Below are positions 8,315 through 15,422 of a stretch of DNA of 45,055 bases, in pieces. Numbering within the stretch: the stretch's first letter is position 1; every line of letters starts with the position of its first letter. Origin of the DNA: Candidatus Gastranaerophilales bacterium (GTDB taxonomy: Bacteria; Cyanobacteriota; Vampirovibrionia; Gastranaerophilales; Gastranaerophilaceae); assembly GCA_944322705.1 (NCBI GenBank), contig CALUPR010000003.1, forward strand, positions 1 to 45,055, read 5' to 3'. Position numbers and translations under genes: made by a program. Below the pieces are notes generated by a model that saw nothing but the letters and a program-made list of their open reading frames with translations, did no database searches and was not told the origin of the DNA.

Positions 8315-10479
8315 TAATAATCCACCTTCATATCATCTCTTGCCTTCTGTATTAATATTACACTAAAAATATACGAACTCAAAAGCCCTATTGCAAGAAC
8401 CGTTCCGAGTGAACTTACAAGTTTAAATCCTGCACATGCCAGCAGCGTAAACGAAAATACACTGGTCAAACATGACATCAAAACAGCATCTTCAAACTTT
8501 TTCGCCCCCGCAAACCTGAATACCGAATAATCAAGACCAAAACCGATTATCAAAAATATTGCAAGTATGTGGAAAAAGTTAACGGGGCATTTGAACAATC
8601 CGAGCAATCCAAAAACAAAGATTACCGCACATATTGAAGGCGAAATTATCTTTAAAGCCGATTTAAAATCATAAATTTTTGAAAGTAAAAGATATAACAG
8701 CCCGAAAATCGGAACCAAAAGGCTTAAACAAATCAGCCTGCATTTTCTTATCTGGGACGAGATATCTTTTTGGAAATTAATCGGTTTTATCCCGTTTATT
8801 TCTCCGCCTTGATAATTGTATGCAATAACAATAGAAGTATTTTTATCTATTAAAAAATTGTTTTTGATAAACGTAAAATCATTTCCTGCAGTCAAAAAAT
8901 CCTTTCCAAAATTTTGAAAAACAAGTTTATGCCTTTTCGCTGCAGGTAAAAACTGTGCATATTCATCAAGCTTATCTTTATACAATTGTTTTCGTAAAAT
9001 TTGGTTTTCTCTCTGGCGTTTTTCAGAGGGAACATATTTGCTTAGAGATTGAAAATTTATATCCTGTCCGCTTAATTTATCCTCAATTGCTTCTTCTTTT
9101 TGCAGAATATTTTCAAGGTTGTCCCCTTTTACAACAAATATGGAAAAATCTCCGTTTGATTTTACAAGTTCGCCGAACAGTTTTTCGGCATTAACCAGAA
9201 ATTTTGGCGGGACATACATGTTTTTAATATTATCGTCAAATGTTGTCCTGAAAATGCCTGTTAAAGCGAAAACACAAACCGTACAAAGTATAATTTTTCT
9301 GTATCTGTCAGGAATATTCAGATGTTTGATAGAGCGTTTCTCTGTTTTCAGATTTTTACAGAAAAGCGGATAAAACAGAACTACAATTCCATAAACTGTT
9401 GTCAGACCTGTAATAGTAAACACTGCAATCTGTTTTAGAAGAATAAAATTTGCAAATAACAAAACCACAAACGCGCTAACTGTTGTCAGAAGGCTCACGG
9501 TAAGGCTTTTAAAAATTTCTTTTATAGTGTCATTTCCTGCTTCATCCGATACAAAGTAATGAAGAGAATAATCAACGCATATACCGATTAATGTGGTTGA
9601 AAATACAAATGTCAAAATATGAATATCTTTAAAAATCAATGCTGTTAGTGCATATCCTGCAAAAATTCCCGTTCCGATACTTATTGCAATCGGAATTAAA
9701 GGCTTTAATGACTTGAAATAACCGAACACCAACCCTATTACAAACAATGTTGATAAAATACAAATCAGATTAATTTCAAACATCGAACGGCTGCTTGCAT
9801 AATACGAATGCACAGGAGCACCTGTAAGATAAATTTTTACACCGTCATGGGAAAGTTCTTCCTGAGTATCCACGAGAACTTTTATCTCATCATTCAAAAT
9901 TGTAGGCGAAAGCGCAAGATTATTATCAACAGTCAGCATTACAAGACTGTAATATTTCCCGTTGTATTCAAAAGGTGTAAAATCTGAAACGCTGCCATTT
10001 TCCGATAAATTCATCACAAAATCCGTCAAAAGCAGAAAAGGATCGTTTTCAATTGAACCTATAGGCTGCATTATAGGATTGTATAAAGCTTCCAGAGAAT
10101 TTTCCTCAACTGTTTCATATTGTTTTGATTTTAAAAGGTTATAAGTTTTTGCGGATAAAAGGTTGTTATGATACTTTTCGTAATCTTCAATAATTTCCAG
10201 AACATCCGCATTTGAGGTATGCATTTTTTCTTTGTCAATTCTATTATAAAAAGTTTTGGATATTTCTTCAGATTTTTCAGGGTTATCGCTCTCAACAATT
10301 ACATTAATCCTTGCTGAAAATCTTGTGCTCAAATCAACAAGTACATTATCTTTTTGCGAGAAGAGAGCTTTTAATATATTTGTTTCAGTTCCCGCAGGTC
10401 TGAATATTACCGAAAGCCCTAGAGCAATAAGTACCAGAATGAAAAATATTCTTAAAGTATTAATTAATTTGTTGTGCAT
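8314..10479 (-). CDS. MMPL/RND-family exporter of the polyene cluster
   Basis: 721 residues with the RND layout: an N-terminal membrane segment, a large periplasmic loop (about 35-235), a block of five or six membrane helices (about 235-390), a second periplasmic loop (about 410-580), and a second membrane block to the end. The conserved helix I-G-I-C-V-D-Y-S-L-H-Y and its second-half copy I-I-G-F-G-L-D-Y-S-V-F show the internal duplication. In APE clusters an exporter of this kind is thought to move the lipid-linked polyene toward the outer membrane together with a LolA-like carrier. Its start overlaps the LolA-like gene by 16 nt, so the two are coupled. Confidence 0.88.
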   Translation of the reverse strand: MHNKLINTLRIFFILVLIALGLSVIFRPAGTETNILKALFSQKDNVLVDLSTRFSARINVIVESDNPEKSEEISKTFYNRIDKEKMHTSNADVLEIIEDYEKYHNNLLSAKTYNLLKSKQYETVEENSLEALYNPIMQPIGSIENDPFLLLTDFVMNLSENGSVSDFTPFEYNGKYYSLVMLTVDNNLALSPTILNDEIKVLVDTQEELSHDGVKIYLTGAPVHSYYASSRSMFEINLICILSTLFVIGLVFGYFKSLKPLIPIAISIGTGIFAGYALTALIFKDIHILTFVFSTTLIGICVDYSLHYFVSDEAGNDTIKEIFKSLTVSLLTTVSAFVVLLFANFILLKQIAVFTITGLTTVYGIVVLFYPLFCKNLKTEKRSIKHLNIPDRYRKIILCTVCVFALTGIFRTTFDDNIKNMYVPPKFLVNAEKLFGELVKSNGDFSIFVVKGDNLENILQKEEAIEDKLSGQDINFQSLSKYVPSEKRQRENQILRKQLYKDKLDEYAQFLPAAKRHKLVFQNFGKDFLTAGNDFTFIKNNFLIDKNTSIVIAYNYQGGEINGIKPINFQKDISSQIRKCRLICLSLLVPIFGLLYLLLSKIYDFKSALKIISPSICAVIFVFGLLGLFKCPVNFFHILAIFLIIGFGLDYSVFRFAGAKKFEDAVLMSCLTSVFSFTLLACAGFKLVSSLGTVLAIGLLSSYIFSVILIQKARDDMKVDY

Positions 10480-10991
10480 TGTTGAAAAGAGATTTCCGTT
10501 GTCCCGTTTTTAATTGTTGATATTTTAATAAATTTTATATCAGATTTGCCTTTTATAATTATATCATAAAGCTGTGAAGAGGCAGCCGAGTCCTTTTTAG
10601 GTTTCAAACCGACTGTCCACAAGTCATTTTCTTTTGAAAAATAAAGGTTAAAATTTTTGTCAAGGTATGCAAAATTTCTGTTAGATACAGCCTTCATAAT
10701 TTCATTAATTTGTTTGTTTTTAGCTGATGTATAAGAAACAGTAGATTTTATCGGATACAAAGTTTCGAATACTGCACCTTTATCTTTTAAAAATTTAAAA
10801 TTCCCGCCGGATTTTAAAACAGCCGACTCAAGATGTTTTTCCTGCGTAAATTTGCATGAAGCGTTTTTAAGTTCCGGCATATTATTTGAGATTTCTTTAC
10901 TTGTTGCAGGATGATTAAAAATATCACCCGAGGCAAAACAAAAATTCACACTGCAAATAATTATTAAAAGAAAAAGCCAGAATTTATTCAT
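10464..10991 (-). CDS. LolA-like outer-membrane lipid carrier of the polyene cluster
   Basis: 175 residues. Start chosen at 10991, because the next 20 residues form a clear signal peptide (MNKFWLFLLIIICSVNFCFA) with a GGAG ribosome site. The longer frame to 11111 reads through the thioesterase gene. The mature part is beta-rich with the LolA-type features A-S-C-K-F-T-Q-E-K, a hydrophobic strand region, and Y-P-I-K-S. Expected to act in the periplasm, carrying a lipidated product from the MMPL exporter. It overlaps both neighbours by 8 and 16 nt. Confidence 0.82.
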   Translation of the reverse strand: MNKFWLFLLIIICSVNFCFASGDIFNHPATSKEISNNMPELKNASCKFTQEKHLESAVLKSGGNFKFLKDKGAVFETLYPIKSTVSYTSAKNKQINEIMKAVSNRNFAYLDKNFNLYFSKENDLWTVGLKPKKDSAASSQLYDIIIKGKSDIKFIKISTIKNGTTEISFQQCTTN

Positions 10992-11397
10992 ATTTCTCCA
11001 ACATCTCCACAAATTTTTCAGGTGCTCTGTAAAGACTTTCGCCTGTTTTTGCATCAACACAAATCTGCATACTTTTTGCTTTGAATATAAGTTCATTTGA
11101 TTTTGCATCAAAAATTTCGTATTTTATAATCAAAGCCGGCTCGTGTTCCATAAGGGTAGTAACTATTTTTAATTCTTGTGCAAATCTGGCGGATTTAATA
11201 TACTTCAAATCCATTGTTGCAACAGGGTATGCAACACCCTCATTCATCATATCTGTATAAGTGTAGCCGATTTTAGACAGCATATCACATCTTGAATCTT
11301 CCAGATATTTTACATAATTGCCGTGCCAGACAACCTTCATGGGATCAAGGTCATAAAACGGAACTTTTAAATACATTTCTGTAGAAATCTTTTTCAT
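10984..11397 (-). CDS. apeK: acyl-ACP/CoA thioesterase, 4HBT hotdog family
   Basis: 137 residues from the ATG at 11397. The longer frame to 11484 lies inside the upstream gene and adds nothing conserved. Hotdog thioesterase motif F-Y-D-L-D-P-M-K-V-V-W-H-G-N-Y, with catalytic-type Asp16/Asp18 and His25. It matches the thioesterase seen in APE clusters (ApeK), which releases or edits acyl chains on ACP. Located 7 nt after the fused ligase-dehydratase gene and overlapping the LolA-like gene. Confidence 0.83.
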   Translation of the reverse strand: MKKISTEMYLKVPFYDLDPMKVVWHGNYVKYLEDSRCDMLSKIGYTYTDMMNEGVAYPVATMDLKYIKSARFAQELKIVTTLMEHEPALIIKYEIFDAKSNELIFKAKSMQICVDAKTGESLYRAPEKFVEMLEKYE

Positions 11398-11404
11398 AAA
11401 AATA

Positions 11405-12676
11405 TTATAAAACAAAAGTGCCTGAAGAAAAAACTTTATCTTTGTCAAAAAATTTAAAATCAACGGAATTTTCTTTTCTGACAAGATTTAAATGCACAAG
11501 AGTATCAGGTTTTATTATTGATGAAAATTTAACTTTCTTTACCTTGTTCGGAATAAAATCAAGACTAAATACATCTTTAATAAATTCTTTTGCAAAAAAC
11601 AACTGTACAACTCCCGGCAAAATCGGAAAATTTGAAAAATGTCCTTTGAAAAAACTGCTGTTGTGCGGAAATATTAACTTGAAATCCGCACCGCAAGAAG
11701 AAATACTGAATTCTATAATGTCAGGATACGTAACATTTGTATTAAAAATTTCTCTTACTCTTGCTCCGTTAATTTTACCGGAATTAGTCAAAGGCAGTTC
11801 AAATAAAAATCTCCATCTCTTGCAGTGAATTAATGCACCTGTCACATCAGTGTGTGCATGTTTATTTAAAACTTTTGTTACTGCAAATTTTCCTTTTTCC
11901 AAAAGAAGTTTACGTCCTTTCTCATTAAGCACAACCGCAGCACAAAGTCTGTCATCAATTTTTAGACAGTGTGATTTTTCAACTAACTCGTTAGAATTCA
12001 AATTTTTCTCAACAGAATCAAGCAATATACGTTTTTCATAAATTTTTACGATTCTGTCATTGCGTCCTTTAACAAGAAATCCGTCTTTAAAAAATTCCAG
12101 ATTATCATTCAAAACAATTTCCGGCTCGGAAAAATAAGGCGATTTTACAACAACTTTACCGTCTATAACTTCCATTTTAACATTATCGAATACTTTTAAA
12201 TGTTCTTTATGCGACTGTCTGTAGGCTACAGTACCTGTTTCCGTGCTGCCGTAAATATCTGTTACCGGACATATATTTTCAAAATATTCAAACACTTCAT
12301 CATCAAGATTTGCACCTGCTGCAATTATCATCTGCGGTTTATATTTAAACTTAAAATCATACTTGGCAAGTTTTGCAAGAAAAGAAGGGCTTGTGACAAA
12401 AATATATTTACCGTAATCTTTTAAATCCTCCGGAAAAAATACTCTTTCAGGTTCTAAACGGCAGCCTGTTACCTTAGCTAACATAACAGTAAAAACTGCA
12501 CCAAACATATGTTCCGGATTGACAGTCGAAACAATCACCATATCTTTTGATACTTTAAAAAAATCTGCCATATCCAGAGCTTCAGCCTCAAGATTTTCAT
12601 AAGTTTTTTTTACAACTTTTGGTTCTCCTGTAGTGCCTGATGTATAAAAAATGTACGGTTTTTCACTGCTTTGCAT
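11405..12676 (-). CDS. apeHI: fused AMP-ligase (N-terminally short) and FabA/FabZ-like hotdog dehydratase
   Basis: 423 residues. The first 315 are an ANL adenylating enzyme: phosphate loop YTSGTTGEPK at 11-20, YGSTE at 142-146, GRNDR at 204-208, and the terminal Lys motif N-S-G-K-I with Lys301. The A1/A2 regions normally found upstream of the phosphate loop are absent, and the sequence before the ATG belongs to another gene in another frame. Residues about 325-423 are a hotdog domain with FFKGHFSNFPILPGV (His346), like ApeI. In known APE systems ligase (ApeH) and dehydratase (ApeI) are described as separate activities. Likely loads the starter acid onto ACP and dehydrates 3-hydroxyacyl chains. 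Confidence 0.82.
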   Translation of the reverse strand: MQSSEKPYIFYTSGTTGEPKVVKKTYENLEAEALDMADFFKVSKDMVIVSTVNPEHMFGAVFTVMLAKVTGCRLEPERVFFPEDLKDYGKYIFVTSPSFLAKLAKYDFKFKYKPQMIIAAGANLDDEVFEYFENICPVTDIYGSTETGTVAYRQSHKEHLKVFDNVKMEVIDGKVVVKSPYFSEPEIVLNDNLEFFKDGFLVKGRNDRIVKIYEKRILLDSVEKNLNSNELVEKSHCLKIDDRLCAAVVLNEKGRKLLLEKGKFAVTKVLNKHAHTDVTGALIHCKRWRFLFELPLTNSGKINGARVREIFNTNVTYPDIIEFSISSCGADFKLIFPHNSSFFKGHFSNFPILPGVVQLFFAKEFIKDVFSLDFIPNKVKKVKFSSIIKPDTLVHLNLVRKENSVDFKFFDKDKVFSSGTFVL

Positions 12677-13106
12677 GTTTTCTGTGCCTTGCTCTCAAAA
12701 TTACTCTTACAATATATTCTACCCCGAACATTACCCCGAGCGCAATATATGAAATACACGCATTATATAATGCCCAAACTTTATCTGACATAAATACCGT
12801 TGCTATTGATATAGAAAGGTTTACAAACAAAAATACACACCAGACATAAGTCAAATTTCGCGTGTAATTCCTTGTAAAATCATCAAGTGTACCGCCTTCC
12901 AGTTTTTTAGCAATTTTTTGAATAACTGTTTCCTTGCAAAAAAGCGACGCAAAAAATACACAGAAGATGAACGAATTTACAACAACAGGATAAAATTTCA
13001 AGACATAAATTTTGCTGAAATGAAACAACAAAACTATGCATAAAGTTCCTAAAAACGGCAGTAAAGGTTTAAAATTTTTTATGTAAACGGCTTGCCCTCC
13101 TGACAT
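12663..13106 (-). CDS. apeG: COG4648-type membrane protein of polyene clusters
   Basis: 147 residues with four predicted membrane helices (about 12-28, 33-52, 88-106, 115-135) and the conserved centre T-R-N-Y-T-R-N-L-T-Y-V-W. This is the small integral membrane protein that accompanies ACP and ligase genes in APE clusters; its biochemical role is unknown. The ATG and first codons lie inside an octamer array (13089-13116), so the extreme N-terminus (MSGGQA) is repeat-derived. Its end overlaps the ligase start by 14 nt. Confidence 0.8.
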   Translation of the reverse strand: MSGGQAVYIKNFKPLLPFLGTLCIVLLFHFSKIYVLKFYPVVVNSFIFCVFFASLFCKETVIQKIAKKLEGGTLDDFTRNYTRNLTYVWCVFLFVNLSISIATVFMSDKVWALYNACISYIALGVMFGVEYIVRVILRARHRKHAKQ

Positions 13107-13124
13107 CTTGCCTTCCGTTCGCTG
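13089..13124. repeat. octamer array, family 1, copy C (single arm)
   Basis: Read on the minus strand: units GGAAGGCA, AGATGTCA, GGAGGGCA, then AGCC, preceded by a fourth unit CAGCGAAC. It begins 2 nt after the apeF-like ACP stop codon and covers the start codon of the next gene. No inverted partner arm is visible. Confidence 0.8.
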
Positions 13125-13126
13125 TT

Positions 13127-13375
13127 TTAAAGCAGTTTTTCAACAGCAGTTACTACATCATCAAGGGTTTTTATCTGTTTGAAATTTTCAGGCGGAATTT
13201 TTTTACCGGTAAATTCCTGCAATTTAACTGCTAAATCAACCGCATCAATACTATCAAGCTCTAAATCTTCAAACAGATTTGCCTGAGGCACAAGTTTTTC
13301 AGGCTCAATTTCAAAATCATCAGCCAGAATACTCTCTAATTTGTCAAAAATATCATCACGGGTATATTTTGCCAC
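13127..13375 (-). CDS. apeF: acyl carrier protein (second of pair)
   Basis: 82 residues. The phosphopantetheine serine is in the motif D-L-E-L-D-S-I-D-A-V (Ser about 42) of a standard four-helix ACP. Starts with GTG, which has the ribosome site AAGGA; the nearby ATG is out of frame and stops at once. Follows the other ACP by 11 nt. APE clusters carry two ACPs (ApeE and ApeF); assignment to F is by gene order. Confidence 0.92.
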   Translation of the reverse strand: MAKYTRDDIFDKLESILADDFEIEPEKLVPQANLFEDLELDSIDAVDLAVKLQEFTGKKIPPENFKQIKTLDDVVTAVEKLL

Positions 13376-13386
13376 TACATAAATCC

Positions 13387-13653
13387 TTAATTTTCCTTAG
13401 AAGCATCACAGCTTCTAATATAATCAGCTATAGTCTTAACAGAATAAAAATGTTTTTGATTTTCTTCTTTGTCTTCGCTCAAATCAACATGATATTTTTT
13501 CTTAAGAGCCATACCGAGTTCCAACGCATCAATGCTGTCAAGCCCTAAACCGCTTACAAATAACGGTTCATCATCTTGAATATCATCAGCTGTAATATCT
13601 TCTAATTCAAGCGATTCAATTATTAGAGTTTTAATTTCCTTTTCCAAGCTCAT
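13387..13653 (-). CDS. apeE: acyl carrier protein (first of pair)
   Basis: 88 residues. Ser in the motif G-L-G-L-D-S-I-D-A-L takes the 4'-phosphopantetheine arm that carries the growing chain. ATG with ribosome site AGGTGA. First gene after the 390-bp inserted element and directly behind a good sigma-70-type promoter, so it probably heads its own transcript even though the cluster's first two leftward genes lie upstream. Confidence 0.92.
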   Translation of the reverse strand: MSLEKEIKTLIIESLELEDITADDIQDDEPLFVSGLGLDSIDALELGMALKKKYHVDLSEDKEENQKHFYSVKTIADYIRSCDASKEN

Positions 13654-13673
13654 CTTAATTCACCTATAATATA

Positions 13674-13702
13674 TTTATAACTTAATGAATTAGTAAAGTC
13701 AA
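13674..13702 (-). promoter_or_regulatory. sigma-70-type promoter of the ACP-led operon
   Basis: On the minus strand TTGACT (13702-13697), a 17-nt spacer, then TATAAA (13679-13674). The likely start point near 13667 leaves about 14 nt of leader with the ribosome site of the first ACP. Just upstream of the -35 box is an inverted repeat, ATCTTATGT/ACATAAGAT (13703-13711 and 13719-13727), that could be an operator. Confidence 0.7.
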
Positions 13703-13718
13703 ATCTTATGTAATGTTG

Positions 13719-14108
13719 ACATAAGATATGTTATAGGAAGTGAATAAGTAAATAGGTGAATAAGAGAATAAGTCATTACGGTGCGCGAAGCGCACGAAAA
13801 CTCCAATAATCTGCACTTAATGAAACATCAACAAAGCGGATGCTGTTTGAGCGGTAAAGAGATGCTGCGGAAAACCGGACATTTTGCACAAAATCAATAG
13901 ATTTTGGCAAAAGCAGTCAAACTAGTTTAGCATGACGAATATATAGCGAGTTCATCCGCTCGGGTTGAATTTAGTGCAGATTAAACGGTCAGCGTGTTTC
14001 TTTTTCTTATCCAATATTCTTTTTCTTTTCATCGCAAAAAAGAAAAAGAATATTTGGTGCGGGGTGTGGGGATGCATAATCCCCACATAAAAATAACATA
14101 TCTTATGT
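13719..14108. mobile_element. 390-bp MITE-like element with 16-bp terminal inverted repeats
   Basis: Perfect 16-bp inverted termini (13719-13734 and 14093-14108). Inside are an octamer array of GTGAATAA-type units (13740-13771), a GTGCGC/GCGCAC hairpin (13781-13795), a wider inverted repeat AATCTGCACT (13808-13821 with 13969-13982), a long T/A-rich hairpin (14011-14056) and a 9-bp hairpin (14065-14087). No ORF. It ends one base before the TAA of the acyltransferase gene and separates that gene from the ACP genes. No clear target-site duplication. Confidence 0.6.
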
Positions 14109-14837
14109 TTAACTCATAAAGTCTGATTTAATTTTATCGGATATTTCTTTTCGCAGTTTAATTTCGGATTTTTCAGAAAATTGTGAAAGTTTTATAGGTT
14201 TTAACTGGTTTATAGCATAAGTTATAACTCTGTTGCCTGCGTCATAAACAGGTTTACCTTTCTGCAAAAACGGATAATCGCATTCAATTTTTACAGGAAT
14301 AATATCCGCGCCTGTAGCAATTTGCAACGCAGCAGCTCCTTTGTGTATCTTTAAATCTTCACCCTCAACAGTTCTTGTTCCGGTCGGAAAAATCACAATA
14401 TTATAACCATCGTCCAACGCTGCTTTACATATATCTTTAAATTCGTCAAGTTCAACATTATTCGGAATATATACATTTTTAACTATGTTTTTCATAAAAA
14501 AATTATTCAAAATCTCTTTTTTTACAAGACACAGAGAATTATCATAAATTCCGATTAAAATTACGATATCTATAAAAGAAGGATGAGTTGCAACAATAAT
14601 TTTGCCCTTCATCTGCTCAACGTTATTCTTTTCAATTTTAATAAGCCCCACAGAGATTAAAACATCTGTATACCATGCCCACAATTTATGAATAAAATGT
14701 GAAAAATACTCCCTTTTTTCCCTTCCTTTTATAAAAATACCACCAACCGGTATAAGTATAAAACTTAAAATCAAAGAACCGATACCAAAAATTATAAAAA
14801 GTAATATAACAAGAAATCCGCGGATAAATCTAATCAT
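14109..14837 (-). CDS. apeD: PlsC-type 1-acylglycerol-phosphate acyltransferase of the polyene cluster
   Basis: 242 residues. N-terminal hydrophobic anchor (about 5-35), then the catalytic motif H-P-S-F-I-D (His85-Asp90, H-x4-D intact) and the phosphate-binding motif F-P-T-G-T-R-T. The family transfers acyl chains to glycerol-phosphate acceptors at the inner membrane. In APE clusters such an enzyme (ApeD by gene order) is thought to help attach the polyene to a lipid. Its start overlaps the half-ketosynthase gene by 8 nt; its stop touches the inserted element. Confidence 0.8.
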   Translation of the reverse strand: MIRFIRGFLVILLFIIFGIGSLILSFILIPVGGIFIKGREKREYFSHFIHKLWAWYTDVLISVGLIKIEKNNVEQMKGKIIVATHPSFIDIVILIGIYDNSLCLVKKEILNNFFMKNIVKNVYIPNNVELDEFKDICKAALDDGYNIVIFPTGTRTVEGEDLKIHKGAAALQIATGADIIPVKIECDYPFLQKGKPVYDAGNRVITYAINQLKPIKLSQFSEKSEIKLRKEISDKIKSDFMS

Positions 14838-15405
14838 TTACCCGCTCCAGAATATAAAGAGGACATATGTAGTGTCCGCCTTTTAAAAATTCATTAAAAC
14901 TGTTAGAAGGCAAATTTTCACGGTTAGGAACAATTCTGACATGTTCGCCCTGCTCAAAATCAATCAGCATTGAAATACTTTCATACCTGTCAACAGATTC
15001 TGCATAACAAAAAAGTGTTTTTTCCTTATTCATAACAGCATCTAATAGCCCCGCAGAAAAGCTTTTTTCACCTGCAGCAATTGAATTATATGATGAATGC
15101 AAATTATTAATAAGCGAAAATAATCCGATAGTTGAATTGTGAACGGAAAAACTAAACCCTGTCGGAGAAATTTCATTATCTGCATGTTCTTGAGCAATAA
15201 GTTTTAAGACCCGCTCTAATTCTCCGTAACGGGAAGCATAAACTAATCTTACGTCTTCCCCGTCATAGCATTGTAAAATGGTACTTAAAGCAATCTTTCC
15301 GACAGGTGATAATTTTCTTCGCATCATCATTGGAATTTGCGACAGATCAATATTTTCTCCTGTTGAATGTGCAATCTTTTTTATATAAAATTCCAGCGTA
15401 TTCAT
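14830..15405 (-). CDS. apeC: short ketosynthase-like protein lacking the active-site Cys (chain-length-factor type)
   Basis: 191 residues, about half a normal ketosynthase. The region P-T-G-F-S-F-S-V-H-N-S-T-I-G-L-F-S corresponds to the ketosynthase nucleophile-elbow area but has no Cys. The sequence fits the short N-terminal beta-ketoacyl-synthase-like family found in APE clusters, where ApeC is reported to pair with ApeO as a chain-length-factor-like partner. Divergent from the apeO-like gene with only 14 nt between the two start codons and no ribosome site, so probably translated leaderless. Confidence 0.78.
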   Translation of the reverse strand: MNTLEFYIKKIAHSTGENIDLSQIPMMMRRKLSPVGKIALSTILQCYDGEDVRLVYASRYGELERVLKLIAQEHADNEISPTGFSFSVHNSTIGLFSLINNLHSSYNSIAAGEKSFSAGLLDAVMNKEKTLFCYAESVDRYESISMLIDFEQGEHVRIVPNRENLPSNSFNEFLKGGHYICPLYILERVND

Positions 15406-15422
15406 GGTAATATATTATCATG
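15403..15422. promoter_or_regulatory. symmetrical divergent promoter spanning two start codons
   Basis: CATGGTAATATATTATCATG is a palindrome with one mismatched pair and contains the ATG of both divergent genes. On each strand a TGnTAATAT extended -10 lies about 6 nt before the A of its ATG, which would give leaderless transcripts both ways. No ribosome site is seen for either gene, which agrees. No clear -35 boxes. Confidence 0.5.

Noticed and set aside
10464..11111. LolA-like protein beginning at 11111
   Set aside because: The extra 40 residues read through the thioesterase gene, while the ATG at 10991 gives a clean signal peptide and ribosome site.
12663..12676. Frameshift joining the membrane protein gene and the ligase, which would explain the short ligase
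   Set aside because: The membrane protein is complete with its own conserved family features, and the sequence in the ligase frame upstream contains no ANL-like residues.
14065..14087. Terminator of the apeD-like gene
   Set aside because: The 9-bp hairpin with GGGG/CCCC lacks a T run on the minus strand and belongs to the 390-bp element; partial termination remains possible.
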